The translations under genes were made by a program, and so were the position numbers. From NCBI GenBank assembly GCA_045604705.1, contig JAZUOO010000022.1:1-64000 (forward strand): DNA of 64,000 nt, in the 5' to 3' direction. The stretch is from SIG622 sp045604705. Its GTDB lineage: Bacteria > Bacillota > Clostridia > Oscillospirales > CAG-382. The notes below the pieces were generated by a model. The model had not been told where the DNA came from and ran no database searches. It saw nothing but the letters and a program-made list of their open reading frames with translations. Shown in pieces: positions 19,308 through 27,056 of this stretch (positions within the stretch are counted from its first letter, which is position 1; each line of letters starts with the position of its first letter).

Positions 19308-20479
19308 TTCGTTTTTTCGCCTCTGTTCCCTTTTGTAAACGGCTTTTTATCTCCGAAATCCTTGAAATACTGGTAAAGATAACACTTTATCATACCGTTG
19401 TACAGCTTTCTCGCCTTATTAGAACGCTTGCCGTACAGCTTCTCGAATTCTTCCTCGCTTGTAAGAAGATACATCTGCCACGGAGGAACAAGAGTACTCA
19501 ACGTCTTACCAAGCTTCTTATAAAGTTCTCTTGCTTCCCTTATTGAACCCAGTCTTTCACCGTAAGGCGGATTGCAAACTATCGTGGTTCTCTCGCCGTT
19601 GTCAGATATTGTCAGAGCATCCTTTTGGAAAATCCTGATATAATTCTCCATCCCTGCCCTTTTGGCGTTTTCCTTTGCAAGCTTAACACAGTCCGGGTCA
19701 ATATCCGAAGCCCAAGCCTTGAATGTGGTATCAAGTTTTACGGCATTTGCCGCTTCTTCCCTTGCATCCTTCCAAACCTTTTTGGGAATCCATCTGAAAT
19801 GCTCAGAGGAAAATCTTCGTCTTATACCCGGAGCAGTATTTGTCATAATAAGAGCCGCCTCAATGGCGATTGTTCCCGAGCCGCAGAAAGGATCCCAGGT
19901 TACAACATTTTCTCTCGGTCTTGAAAGCTTTACAAGTGCCGCCGCAAGAGTTTCACGTAAGGGGGCTTCCGCCGTTTTCTCACGGTATCCCCTTTTGAAA
20001 AGAGGCTCACCCGAGGTATCAATCATAACGGTTGCCTTATCATTCAATATGAAGAATTCGATTTTAACCTTGGTTTCGTTTTCCTCGAACCAATCAATTC
20101 CGTAGACGCTTTTAAGACGCTCAACCATAGCTTTCTTTACTATACTCTGACAGTCGGGAATGCTGGCAAGCTGCGATTTTATGGAATGTCCCGAATTCGG
20201 GAAAGCGTCCTTTTCTCCGATAAACTTCTCCCACGCAATAGCCTTTGTTCCGTCAAACAGCTCCGTGAATGTAGTCGCAGTAAACTCGCCCGCAACAATA
20301 AAAACACGTTCCGCACATCTCAGCCACATATTACAGCGTGCAATTGCCGTTATATCACCCTCAAAGTAAACTCTGCCATCTATTGTTTCAAGACGCTTGT
20401 AACCGAGAGCATCAATTTCCTCGCCCACAAGCCTTTCAAGTCCGAAAAGACAGGTGGCGGCATATTTGAATTTTTCCAT
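19304..20479 (-). CDS. THUMP-domain class I RNA methyltransferase, RlmL-N/YpsC-like
   Basis: A 391-residue protein with an N-terminal THUMP/ferredoxin-like RNA-binding part (about 1-155) and a C-terminal SAM-dependent methyltransferase. The SAM-binding loop WDPFCGSGTIAIEA lies near residue 195 and the catalytic NPPYGERLG near residue 303; NPPY is typical of base N-methylation. The family methylates 23S rRNA guanosine (m2G2445 in E. coli RlmL). The basic C-terminus KPFTKGNRGEKTK may aid RNA binding. It lies 3 bases after a small membrane-protein gene and overlaps the PHP gene, forming a three-gene minus-strand unit. The exact target site in this organism is inferred. Confidence 0.9.
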   Translation of the reverse strand: MEKFKYAATCLFGLERLVGEEIDALGYKRLETIDGRVYFEGDITAIARCNMWLRCAERVFIVAGEFTATTFTELFDGTKAIAWEKFIGEKDAFPNSGHSIKSQLASIPDCQSIVKKAMVERLKSVYGIDWFEENETKVKIEFFILNDKATVMIDTSGEPLFKRGYREKTAEAPLRETLAAALVKLSRPRENVVTWDPFCGSGTIAIEAALIMTNTAPGIRRRFSSEHFRWIPKKVWKDAREEAANAVKLDTTFKAWASDIDPDCVKLAKENAKRAGMENYIRIFQKDALTISDNGERTTIVCNPPYGERLGSIREARELYKKLGKTLSTLVPPWQMYLLTSEEEFEKLYGKRSNKARKLYNGMIKCYLYQYFKDFGDKKPFTKGNRGEKTK

Positions 20480-20482
20480 ACT

Positions 20483-20965
20483 TTACTTCTTGTTGTTATC
20501 CTTGTTTTCGTTTTTTTCCTGTGCCTTATCAACGTATACGTTTTTGTACTCAGACTCCTTAACAGTCATCTCTTTCTCAAAGTAACCGAGAAGCGCACCT
20601 GCAAGTGCAATTATTGCAAAAACAATAACATACAGCGTAGTCATAATAAGAATCTGACTTGCAGTCACCCCGGGAACAGACTTCTTTATCCACACGAAAT
20701 AACCTGCATAAACAAGCACCAGCTTTATTACGTGTCTTGCCGCCTGATTTAACTTTGGAATTATATCGGTGAGTGTAATAACCAATCCCGAATACGCCGA
20801 AAGAATAAGGATGCTTCCGAACATTCTCTCAATATCCGACCATGCCCAGCCTATTCCGCCGTAAACATCCGATGTTCTGTAAAACACCATTATCGCAAAC
20901 GCCATACAGGTATAAATAGCAAATGTAATGTTAAGAAGCTTTTTAATCTGATTAAGTACTTTCAT
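20483..20965 (-). CDS. Four-helix membrane protein of unknown function
   Basis: I do not recognise this protein. About 160 residues with four hydrophobic helices (near residues 10-30, 48-66, 80-95 and 103-128), followed by a charged tail rich in Lys, Glu, Asp and Asn (DKAQEKNENKDNNKK). The layout resembles DUF3021-like small membrane proteins, but the match is not compelling. Two ATGs are possible. The one at 20965 has GGAGG nine bases upstream and is preferred; the ATG at 20971 is only three bases from the same site. First gene of the unit with the RNA methyltransferase and PHP genes. Confidence 0.75.
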   Translation of the reverse strand: MKVLNQIKKLLNITFAIYTCMAFAIMVFYRTSDVYGGIGWAWSDIERMFGSILILSAYSGLVITLTDIIPKLNQAARHVIKLVLVYAGYFVWIKKSVPGVTASQILIMTTLYVIVFAIIALAGALLGYFEKEMTVKESEYKNVYVDKAQEKNENKDNNKK

Positions 20966-21109
20966 TCGCATAATCCTCCATTTTAATATTCAAAATATGA
21001 TACCACTATTTTCCGCATTTTTCAAGAATTAATTTGAAGTAATTATATAAACATTTCCTGAACAACGGTAAATAATGGTCGTGTTCAGCATAATTTCACA
21101 GTAGATAAC

Positions 21110-21138
21110 TTGTATATTCAAGAAATTTGCTGTATAAT
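21110..21138 (+). promoter_or_regulatory. Promoter of the DUF5685/J-domain unit
   Basis: TTGTAT (21110-21115), 17 bases, TATAAT (21133-21138), about 32 bases before the ATG of the DUF5685 gene. Confidence 0.65.
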
Positions 21139-21170
21139 AATGTTTTACAAGGAAGAAAGGAGAGAATACC

Positions 21171-22064
21171 ATGTTCGGATATATACGTCCATATGAAGAC
21201 GAGCTTCGGGTAAAAAGCCTCAAGCTGTACAGATGCATCTACTGCGGACTATGTAAAAGTGCCGGCAAGCATATCGGTATATTCTCAAGATTCTTTCTCA
21301 GCTACGACTATACCCTGTTTGCAGCTGTCCGCATGATATTTGAAAAGACTCCCTACACTTTCACTCAGAAGCGGTGCGGCTTCCATCTTTTCGCCAAAAA
21401 GAATATCGTCGCCGACAACAGCGTTCTCGCACTTTCCTCGGCAATTTTTTCCATTATGACATATTATAAAATCAAAGATAACATAAAGGATGAAAAGTTC
21501 TTCAAAGCCCTTGGTGCAAGGCTTATTCTCCCGATTGCTTTACACATGAAAAAAAAGGCTCTCAGGTGCGGATATACCGACACGGAAGCAATAATCTGCG
21601 ACTGCATGGAAAGAATAGCCTCTCTTGAAAAGGAAAACTGTGCATCACCGCTTGAAATGTCTGAGGCTTTCGGCGATATGATGGGCTATCTTTTAAAGCT
21701 GGGACTTTCCGAAGAAGACAAAGAAGATGCCTACACAGCAGGCTTTGAAATAGGGAAATTCATATATAACGCCGACGCTTTGGACGACCTTGAAAAAGAC
21801 GAAAAAAACAGCAGCTTCAATCCATATCTCAATGAATACGGGAGTGCCGAGTGTGCTGCCGAAGAAGTCAAAAAGCAGAGAAACACTCTGCTTCGTGGCA
21901 CCGACACTGCGGCTGACATAATAAGCGAGAGAATGAAGCATCTTAATAGGCCCTTACGCGAGCTTTGCGAAATAGTTCAGAACATACTTTATCTCGGCTG
22001 TCCCTCGGTCATTGACACCATACTTTTAAAAGAGGACTGCCGTAACTTTCGCAAAGGGTCGTAA
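21171..22064 (+). CDS. DUF5685 family protein
   Basis: A 297-residue protein beginning MFGYIRPYEDELRVKSLKLY and then YCGLCKSAGKH, the N-terminal signature of DUF5685 proteins in Clostridia. A CIYCGLC motif (about residues 23-29) suggests metal or redox chemistry but is not tested. The body is mostly helical, with an alternation of acidic helices (SEEDKEDAYTAGFEIGKFIY) reminiscent of all-alpha prenyl-synthase-like folds. It is followed 26 bases later by a J-domain gene and then a membrane protein, so it may act in membrane-protein handling. Function unknown. Ribosome site AAAGGAG. Confidence 0.85.
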   Translation: MFGYIRPYEDELRVKSLKLYRCIYCGLCKSAGKHIGIFSRFFLSYDYTLFAAVRMIFEKTPYTFTQKRCGFHLFAKKNIVADNSVLALSSAIFSIMTYYKIKDNIKDEKFFKALGARLILPIALHMKKKALRCGYTDTEAIICDCMERIASLEKENCASPLEMSEAFGDMMGYLLKLGLSEEDKEDAYTAGFEIGKFIYNADALDDLEKDEKNSSFNPYLNEYGSAECAAEEVKKQRNTLLRGTDTAADIISERMKHLNRPLRELCEIVQNILYLGCPSVIDTILLKEDCRNFRKGS

Positions 22065-22090
22065 AGCGGTAACTGAAAGGAAATAAATCA

Positions 22091-22714
22091 ATGAAAAGTC
22101 CATACGAAATACTGGGTGTATCACCGGGGGCAAGCGACGAAGAAATCAAAGCGGCATACAGAAAGCTCGCAAAAAAATATCATCCCGATGCCAATCCCGG
22201 AAGTGAATACGCCGCAGAAAAAATGCGTGAGCTCAACGCCGCATACGACAAAATACAGGAAATGAGAAACGGAAAGTCCTCCTCGGGATCTTCCTACGGC
22301 TCATACAATCAGTACGGCTCTGCCTCCTACGGTGACAAGGATGCCTACGAAGCCATGAAAAGCAATGCAAGAAATTACATCAATGCGGGCAACATACTTG
22401 CGGCAATAACACTGCTTCAGAACATCCCCGAGGGCTACAGAGATGCAGAATGGCATTATATCATGGGTCATGTTTATTACCGTATGAATAATATAGGACG
22501 TGCATCAAGGGAATTTTCCATTGCTCACTCGCTTGAGCCTTCAAATGAGGAATACCGAACCGCCTTTGAATCCGCCAATTCCAGAAGCGAAGGCTATAAC
22601 GACTATACCGGCGGCGGTCAGTATGAATCAACAAATATCGGCTGCTCCTGCTGTGACCTGTGTACCTGCCTGTGCTGTCTTAACTCAGTGTTTGACTGTC
22701 TTCGCGGCTGTTGA
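22091..22714 (+). CDS. J-domain protein with Cys-rich tail
   Basis: A 207-residue DnaJ-like co-chaperone. The J-domain occupies residues 1-62, with HPD at 31-33 (KYHPDANPG), the motif that stimulates DnaK ATPase. A Gly/Ser/Tyr linker ([14 protein letters not shown]) and a TPR-like helical part (about 95-165) follow. The C-terminus has ten Cys in the last 25 residues ([19 protein letters not shown]). There is no classical zinc-finger or DnaJ C-terminal domain, so this is a class III J-protein. The tail resembles those of other clostridial J-domain proteins and could bind metal or be lipidated; both are guesses. Confidence 0.9.
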   Translation: MKSPYEILGVSPGASDEEIKAAYRKLAKKYHPDANPGSEYAAEKMRELNAAYDKIQEMRNGKSSSGSSYGSYNQYGSASYGDKDAYEAMKSNARNYINAGNILAAITLLQNIPEGYRDAEWHYIMGHVYYRMNNIGRASREFSIAHSLEPSNEEYRTAFESANSRSEGYNDYTGGGQYESTNIGCSCCDLCTCLCCLNSVFDCLRGC

Positions 22715-22734
22715 CAGCTTTGGAGGAATTAATA

Positions 22735-23271
22735 TTGAAAAGACTTGAAACCAAAAAAATAGCTCTTGCATCTCTGTTATGCGCTTTGTCGGTGATAATT
22801 TCCATTATGGGCTGTGTTTTTGACATGGCGGATCTTGTGGCAACGTCAGCCTCTTCGGTTATCGTCGCACTTGCAAGAATTGAACTTCGAGGAAAGTATC
22901 CTTATCTTATCTATGCCGTGGTAAGTGTATTGCTGTTCCTGCTTTTTCCGACAGCCACGGTCACGCTGTATTTTATCCTTTTCTTCGGATACTATCCGAT
23001 AATACGCGATTTCCTTGCAAAAACACCTAAGTATATATGTCTTATATTGAAGTTCGCTGTTTTTAATACGGCGATAATTTTCATATATTTTCTGATGAAA
23101 AAGCTTCTCCTTTTTGAGCAAGCAGAAACGGAAAGCTACCTTATTCCGGCACTTTGGTTCGTGGCGAATATTTTCTTCGGAGTATTTGACTTTTCGCTGA
23201 ATATCTTCATGTCGGCATACACTCACGTTTTCAGAAAGAAGTGGGGTATAGACAAATTTATGCTCCGTTGA
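22735..23271 (+). CDS. Multi-helix membrane protein, unknown
   Basis: About 178 residues with five to six hydrophobic helices, ending in a charged RKKWGIDKFMLR tail; the overall look is that of YybS/ECF-S-like clostridial membrane proteins. I do not recognise it further. The start is taken as TTG at 22735 because GGAGG lies eight bases upstream. The longer frame from 22711 would begin inside the J-domain stop codon region and lacks a site. Cotranscribed with the J-domain gene. Confidence 0.75.
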   Translation: MKRLETKKIALASLLCALSVIISIMGCVFDMADLVATSASSVIVALARIELRGKYPYLIYAVVSVLLFLLFPTATVTLYFILFFGYYPIIRDFLAKTPKYICLILKFAVFNTAIIFIYFLMKKLLLFEQAETESYLIPALWFVANIFFGVFDFSLNIFMSAYTHVFRKKWGIDKFMLR

Positions 23272-23383
23272 CCATAATATAATAATATTTCGGGATATAT
23301 TCACACAAATGTCACATTAATCGGTTATACTGATTAGGTTCAGAAAAACAATAACTTTTTATATTCAGAAAGGATCAAAAAAC

Positions 23384-24517
23384 ATGAAAAAGAACAGAAT
23401 TTTTGCAATGTCGTTGGCTACACTTTTCTGCGTTTCTTCTTTGACAGCATGCACTTCAAAGGAGAACACAAACGATAATAAATTATCCGGCTCCGAAAAA
23501 GACCATAACCACATAGAAGCTCCCGCAGGCACCCCCAATGCTTCCGGCGATGAAGTGTTTCCCGCTTCCAAGGCAGAAGCAAAGAAGCTCGCTGACGAGA
23601 TCACAAAGAGAGCAAGAGACGGCGAGGATTTTTACTCCCTGGTTGAAGAATACGGCGAAGACCCCGGAATGGTAAACAACCCCGAAGGCTATCTTTTCAC
23701 ATACGGAACAATGGTTAAGGAATTTGAAGAAGCTTCCTTTGCGCTTGAAGTAGGTGAAATAAGCGATCCCGTTGAAACACCCTACGGTTATCACATCATC
23801 AAGAAGCTCCCTCTCGACCTTGACCCCGCAAGTGCCGAATATCTTGACATCGCATACGCTGTCGGCGGCGATAAGCTTACAACCGAGCTTGCAGCATATG
23901 TGGAAGGACTTGAAGTTGAATACACAGACGCTTTCAACGAACTTACCGTAATGAATATGGGAACTTCCAAGGTAGCTGCAGAAAACGATACCACAGCAGT
24001 TCCCGGCCTTGACACCTATGATTGGAAACACAGCGATAACGAAGTAATGTTCTATGTGGGAACCGCACCCGTTACCTTCGGTGAATACCGCTACTATGCA
24101 ATGGGCAACAAGGTATACATGGATAACAATAACGACTCATACTGGACAGAAGAAACCGAAGCAGAATATAAGAACACTCTCGTTGAACAGTTCAAGCAAT
24201 TTGTAGGCATAAAACTCCTTGCAACATCCGAAGCATACGGACTTGAACTTGAAGACTCCGACTACGAAAAGATAGACGAAACCATCTCAAGCTACAAAAC
24301 ACAGTTCGGTGAAGATGGCTTTGCGGAAGTCCTCAACGAAATCTTCGTTAATGAAGCCATATTCGAATATATGCTTGAGTATGATTTGTACACAGAAAAG
24401 CTGCTTCTCGCTAATGCATCCGCAGAGGAAATTGAAAAGTACGCCGCAGAAAACTATGTCCGTGTTCAGCACGTTCTTGTTTCCTTCACCGAAGAAGAAG
24501 TACAGACAGCAAAATAA
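23384..24517 (+). CDS. Circularly permuted PrsA/parvulin-type peptidyl-prolyl isomerase lipoprotein
   Basis: A 377-residue surface lipoprotein with lipobox LTAC (Cys23). Normal family order is signal, SurA/PrsA N-terminal helical domain, parvulin domain, short C-tail. Here the order is rotated. Residues about 60-145 are the last three quarters of a parvulin domain (DGEDFYSLVEEYGEDPGM, GEISDPVETPYGYHIIKKLP). Residues about 146-190 are the usual C-tail (EVEYTDAFNEL). Residues about 218-355 are the N-terminal chaperone domain. Residues 357-377 (YVRVQHVLVSFTEEEVQTAK) are the missing first strand and helix of the parvulin fold, directly before the stop. A terminator follows 15 bases later. All parts are present once, so the fold could close end to end. 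Family function is folding of exported proteins. Confidence 0.85.
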   Translation: MKKNRIFAMSLATLFCVSSLTACTSKENTNDNKLSGSEKDHNHIEAPAGTPNASGDEVFPASKAEAKKLADEITKRARDGEDFYSLVEEYGEDPGMVNNPEGYLFTYGTMVKEFEEASFALEVGEISDPVETPYGYHIIKKLPLDLDPASAEYLDIAYAVGGDKLTTELAAYVEGLEVEYTDAFNELTVMNMGTSKVAAENDTTAVPGLDTYDWKHSDNEVMFYVGTAPVTFGEYRYYAMGNKVYMDNNNDSYWTEETEAEYKNTLVEQFKQFVGIKLLATSEAYGLELEDSDYEKIDETISSYKTQFGEDGFAEVLNEIFVNEAIFEYMLEYDLYTEKLLLANASAEEIEKYAAENYVRVQHVLVSFTEEEVQTAK

Positions 24518-24531
24518 AACAACAATTCCAC

Positions 24532-24562
24532 ACGGAAGCCTTAACGGGTTTCCGTTTTTTAT
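24532..24562 (+). terminator. Terminator after the permuted parvulin gene
   Basis: ACGGAAGCC (24532-24540) pairs with GGTTTCCGT (24547-24555) with one G-T wobble, followed by six T residues. Confidence 0.8.
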
Positions 24563-24611
24563 GCAACAATATGACAACTATAAGATTTTATCAATTTTAA
24601 CGAAAATTGTA

Positions 24612-24640
24612 TTGAATTATTCGGCTGTATGTTATATAAT
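24612..24640 (+). promoter_or_regulatory. proBA promoter
   Basis: TTGAAT (24612-24617), 17 bases, TATAAT (24635-24640). No T-box or other leader structure fits in the roughly 50 bases before proB. Confidence 0.7.
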
Positions 24641-24690
24641 AAAAAGGCAAACGCTTTCTCAAATACAATAAAAAACGGAGCATGATTAAT

Positions 24691-25461
24691 ATGAGAATAG
24701 TAGTAAAAGTCGGAACATCAACTCTTGCCCACAGCGGCGGCAGAATGAATATAAGACGAATTGAAAAGCTCTGCAAGGTACTCTCGGATCTCAAAAACGC
24801 CGGAAACGAAGTAGTACTCGTATCATCGGGAGCTATCGGCATGGGGGTAGGCAAGCTGTCCCTCGGAGAAAAGCCCACGGACATTCCCACAAAGCAGGCG
24901 GCGGCAGCTGTCGGTCAGTGCGAGCTTATGTACACCTATGATAAGCTTTTCACCGAATACAATCATACAGTAGCACAGGTACTTCTTGTCAAGAGCGACA
25001 TCGACAATGAACACAGAAGAAACAACTTCCATAACACAATGTCAAGACTTCTCGAACTTGGTGCACTCCCCATCATCAACGAAAATGACACTGTATCAAC
25101 GGAAGAGATTGTGATAGGCGACAACGATACCCTCTCCGCAATAGTCGCAGTGGAAACCGGTGCCGATCTCCTCGTGCTGCTCTCCGATATAGACGGACTA
25201 TACACTGCAGATCCTCACAAAAGCAATGACGCAAAGCTCATTGAGGAAGTATACGCAATCACGCCCGAAATACTCGCTCTTGCAGGTAGCGCAGGTTCAA
25301 GCCTCGGAACAGGCGGCATGGAAACAAAGCTGCGTGCGGCACAAATAGTAACAGAAGCAGGTACAGATATGATAATCGCAAACGGTGAAAACCCTGATAT
25401 TCTCTATAATATCGCGGACGGTATCCCATTTGGCACAAGATTCTACAAATGCAAAAAGTGA
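24691..25461 (+). CDS. proB: Glutamate 5-kinase
   Basis: First step of proline synthesis: glutamate + ATP to gamma-glutamyl phosphate, cytosolic. The 256-residue protein starts MRIVVKVGTSTLAHSGG (phosphate-binding VKVGTST), followed by VSSGAIGMG, INENDTVSTEE (glutamate site) and LGTGGMETKLRAA. It ends straight after the amino-acid-kinase domain, so the C-terminal PUA domain found in E. coli ProB is absent, as in many Firmicutes. The ATG at 24691 is preferred over that at 24682 because GGAG lies ten bases before the former and touches the latter. proA follows after 7 bases. Confidence 0.95.
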   Translation: MRIVVKVGTSTLAHSGGRMNIRRIEKLCKVLSDLKNAGNEVVLVSSGAIGMGVGKLSLGEKPTDIPTKQAAAAVGQCELMYTYDKLFTEYNHTVAQVLLVKSDIDNEHRRNNFHNTMSRLLELGALPIINENDTVSTEEIVIGDNDTLSAIVAVETGADLLVLLSDIDGLYTADPHKSNDAKLIEEVYAITPEILALAGSAGSSLGTGGMETKLRAAQIVTEAGTDMIIANGENPDILYNIADGIPFGTRFYKCKK

Positions 25462-25468
25462 GGCACAT

Positions 25469-26725
25469 ATGACAACATTACAAATAATGCAAAACGCCAA
25501 AGAAGCAAAAAAAGCGGCAGTACTCCTCACGGAAGAAAAGAAAAACCAAGCCCTCACCGCAATGGCAACAGCTCTGGTACTCGATGCCGAAACAATACTT
25601 TCTGAAAATCAAAAGGATATAGAGAACGCCAAAGGCAAAATCTCCGATGTCATGATAGACAGACTAAGCCTTACCGAGAGCAGAATAAAAGCCATGGCAA
25701 ACGGCATAATCGCAGTTTCGCGGCTCCCTGATCCTTGCTCTGTAACCCTCTCCGAGTACATAAGGGAGGACGGTCTCGAAATAAGAAAGGAGTCTGTCCC
25801 CATGGGCGTTGTTGCAATCATATACGAATCACGCCCCAACGTTACAAGCGATGCGGCAGCACTGTGCCTTAAATCCGGCAACGTCTGCATTCTCCGAGGC
25901 GGCAAGGAAGCCTACAACAGCTCAAAGGCAATAGTCAATTCCTTGAGAAAGGGACTTCGCACAGCAGGTCTCTGTGAAAACCTCGTATCACTTGTTGACG
26001 ACATCACAAGACAGAGTGCAACCGAGCTTATGACAGGTGTAGACTACATCGACCTGCTTATCCCCAGAGGTGGTGCGGGACTCATAAAGGCGTGCACTGA
26101 AAATGCCAAAGTCCCCTGCATAGAAACAGGCACGGGAATCTGCCACATATACATCGACAAGGATGCTGATACCGAAAAAGCAATAAAAATCCTCTATAAC
26201 GCAAAAACCTCAAGACCGTCGGTATGTAACGCCTGCGAGGTCTGCCTTGTTCACAAGGATATTGCAGAGGAAATTCTCCCGAAAATAAAAAAAGCCCTCG
26301 TCACCGGGAGAACCGCGCGAGGAGAAATACCCGTAGAGCTTCGTCTTTGCGAGAAAGCCTCAATGATTATCGACGGAACGCACTGCATCGAAACCGATTA
26401 TGACACCGAGTTCCTCGACTACATCCTCGCCGTAAAAGTAGTTGATACAATCGACCAAGCAATCGACCATATTTCCAAACACTCCACCCGTCACAGCGAA
26501 GCAATAGTCACGGAAAACAAGGAATCCGCCGACATCTTCACAAGAAGCATAGACAGCTCTTCCCTTTATATCAACGCCTCAACACGATTTACCGACGGAG
26601 GCGAATTCGGACTCGGCTGTGAGATGGGAATTTCAACGCAGAGACTCCATGCAAGAGGTCCGATGGGGCTTCGTGAGCTTACCACATACAAGTATATCAT
26701 AAACGGAAACGGACATATACGGTGA
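25469..26725 (+). CDS. proA: Gamma-glutamyl phosphate reductase
   Basis: Second step of proline synthesis: NADPH reduction of gamma-glutamyl phosphate to glutamate semialdehyde. The 418-residue aldehyde-dehydrogenase-fold protein starts MTTLQIMQNAKEAKKAAVLL. YESRPNVTSDAAALCLKSGN and the catalytic Cys in SVCNACEVCLVH are visible, and the end, ELTTYKYIINGNG, is typical. The frame is open upstream inside proB, but the ATG at 25469 has AGTGAGG before it and fits the family length. Coupled to proB; the product cyclises and is reduced by ProC encoded elsewhere. Confidence 0.96.
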   Translation: MTTLQIMQNAKEAKKAAVLLTEEKKNQALTAMATALVLDAETILSENQKDIENAKGKISDVMIDRLSLTESRIKAMANGIIAVSRLPDPCSVTLSEYIREDGLEIRKESVPMGVVAIIYESRPNVTSDAAALCLKSGNVCILRGGKEAYNSSKAIVNSLRKGLRTAGLCENLVSLVDDITRQSATELMTGVDYIDLLIPRGGAGLIKACTENAKVPCIETGTGICHIYIDKDADTEKAIKILYNAKTSRPSVCNACEVCLVHKDIAEEILPKIKKALVTGRTARGEIPVELRLCEKASMIIDGTHCIETDYDTEFLDYILAVKVVDTIDQAIDHISKHSTRHSEAIVTENKESADIFTRSIDSSSLYINASTRFTDGGEFGLGCEMGISTQRLHARGPMGLRELTTYKYIINGNGHIR

Positions 26726-26799
26726 ATGCAAAATACAAAAGCATGATTGTTCGTTCACGGTGATGTGATTCGCATTCAAAAAACGTCCAATCAAATTGC

Positions 26800-26842
26800 T
26801 GCACAAGTTTGTTTTTAACGGACTTGTGCACTTTTTCCTTTT
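26800..26842 (+). terminator. proBA terminator
   Basis: TGCACAAGT (26800-26808) pairs exactly with ACTTGTGCA (26822-26830), followed by CTTTTTCCTTTT. Confidence 0.85.
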
Positions 26843-26970
26843 GTGTACTATACTTTTTAATTGATTTATTGTCAAGCATACTCCTGAGATTTTCAATATA
26901 TACTTAACTGTTATCACATTTTCCTCAGTCAAAGCAACATAAATCTTAACTTTATCTTTACGCCCGGTTG

Positions 26971-27000
26971 TTGACAAATCTCGCCGAAAAATGTTATAAT
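26971..27000 (+). promoter_or_regulatory. Promoter of the activase/dehydratase pair
   Basis: TTGACA (26971-26976), 18 bases, TATAAT (26995-27000), both boxes exact consensus. Confidence 0.8.
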
Positions 27001-27056
27001 ATAGTGTTATAAGGACGAATATTATCATAAAATGAAAGGTGGCTTGCGTTGCACAA

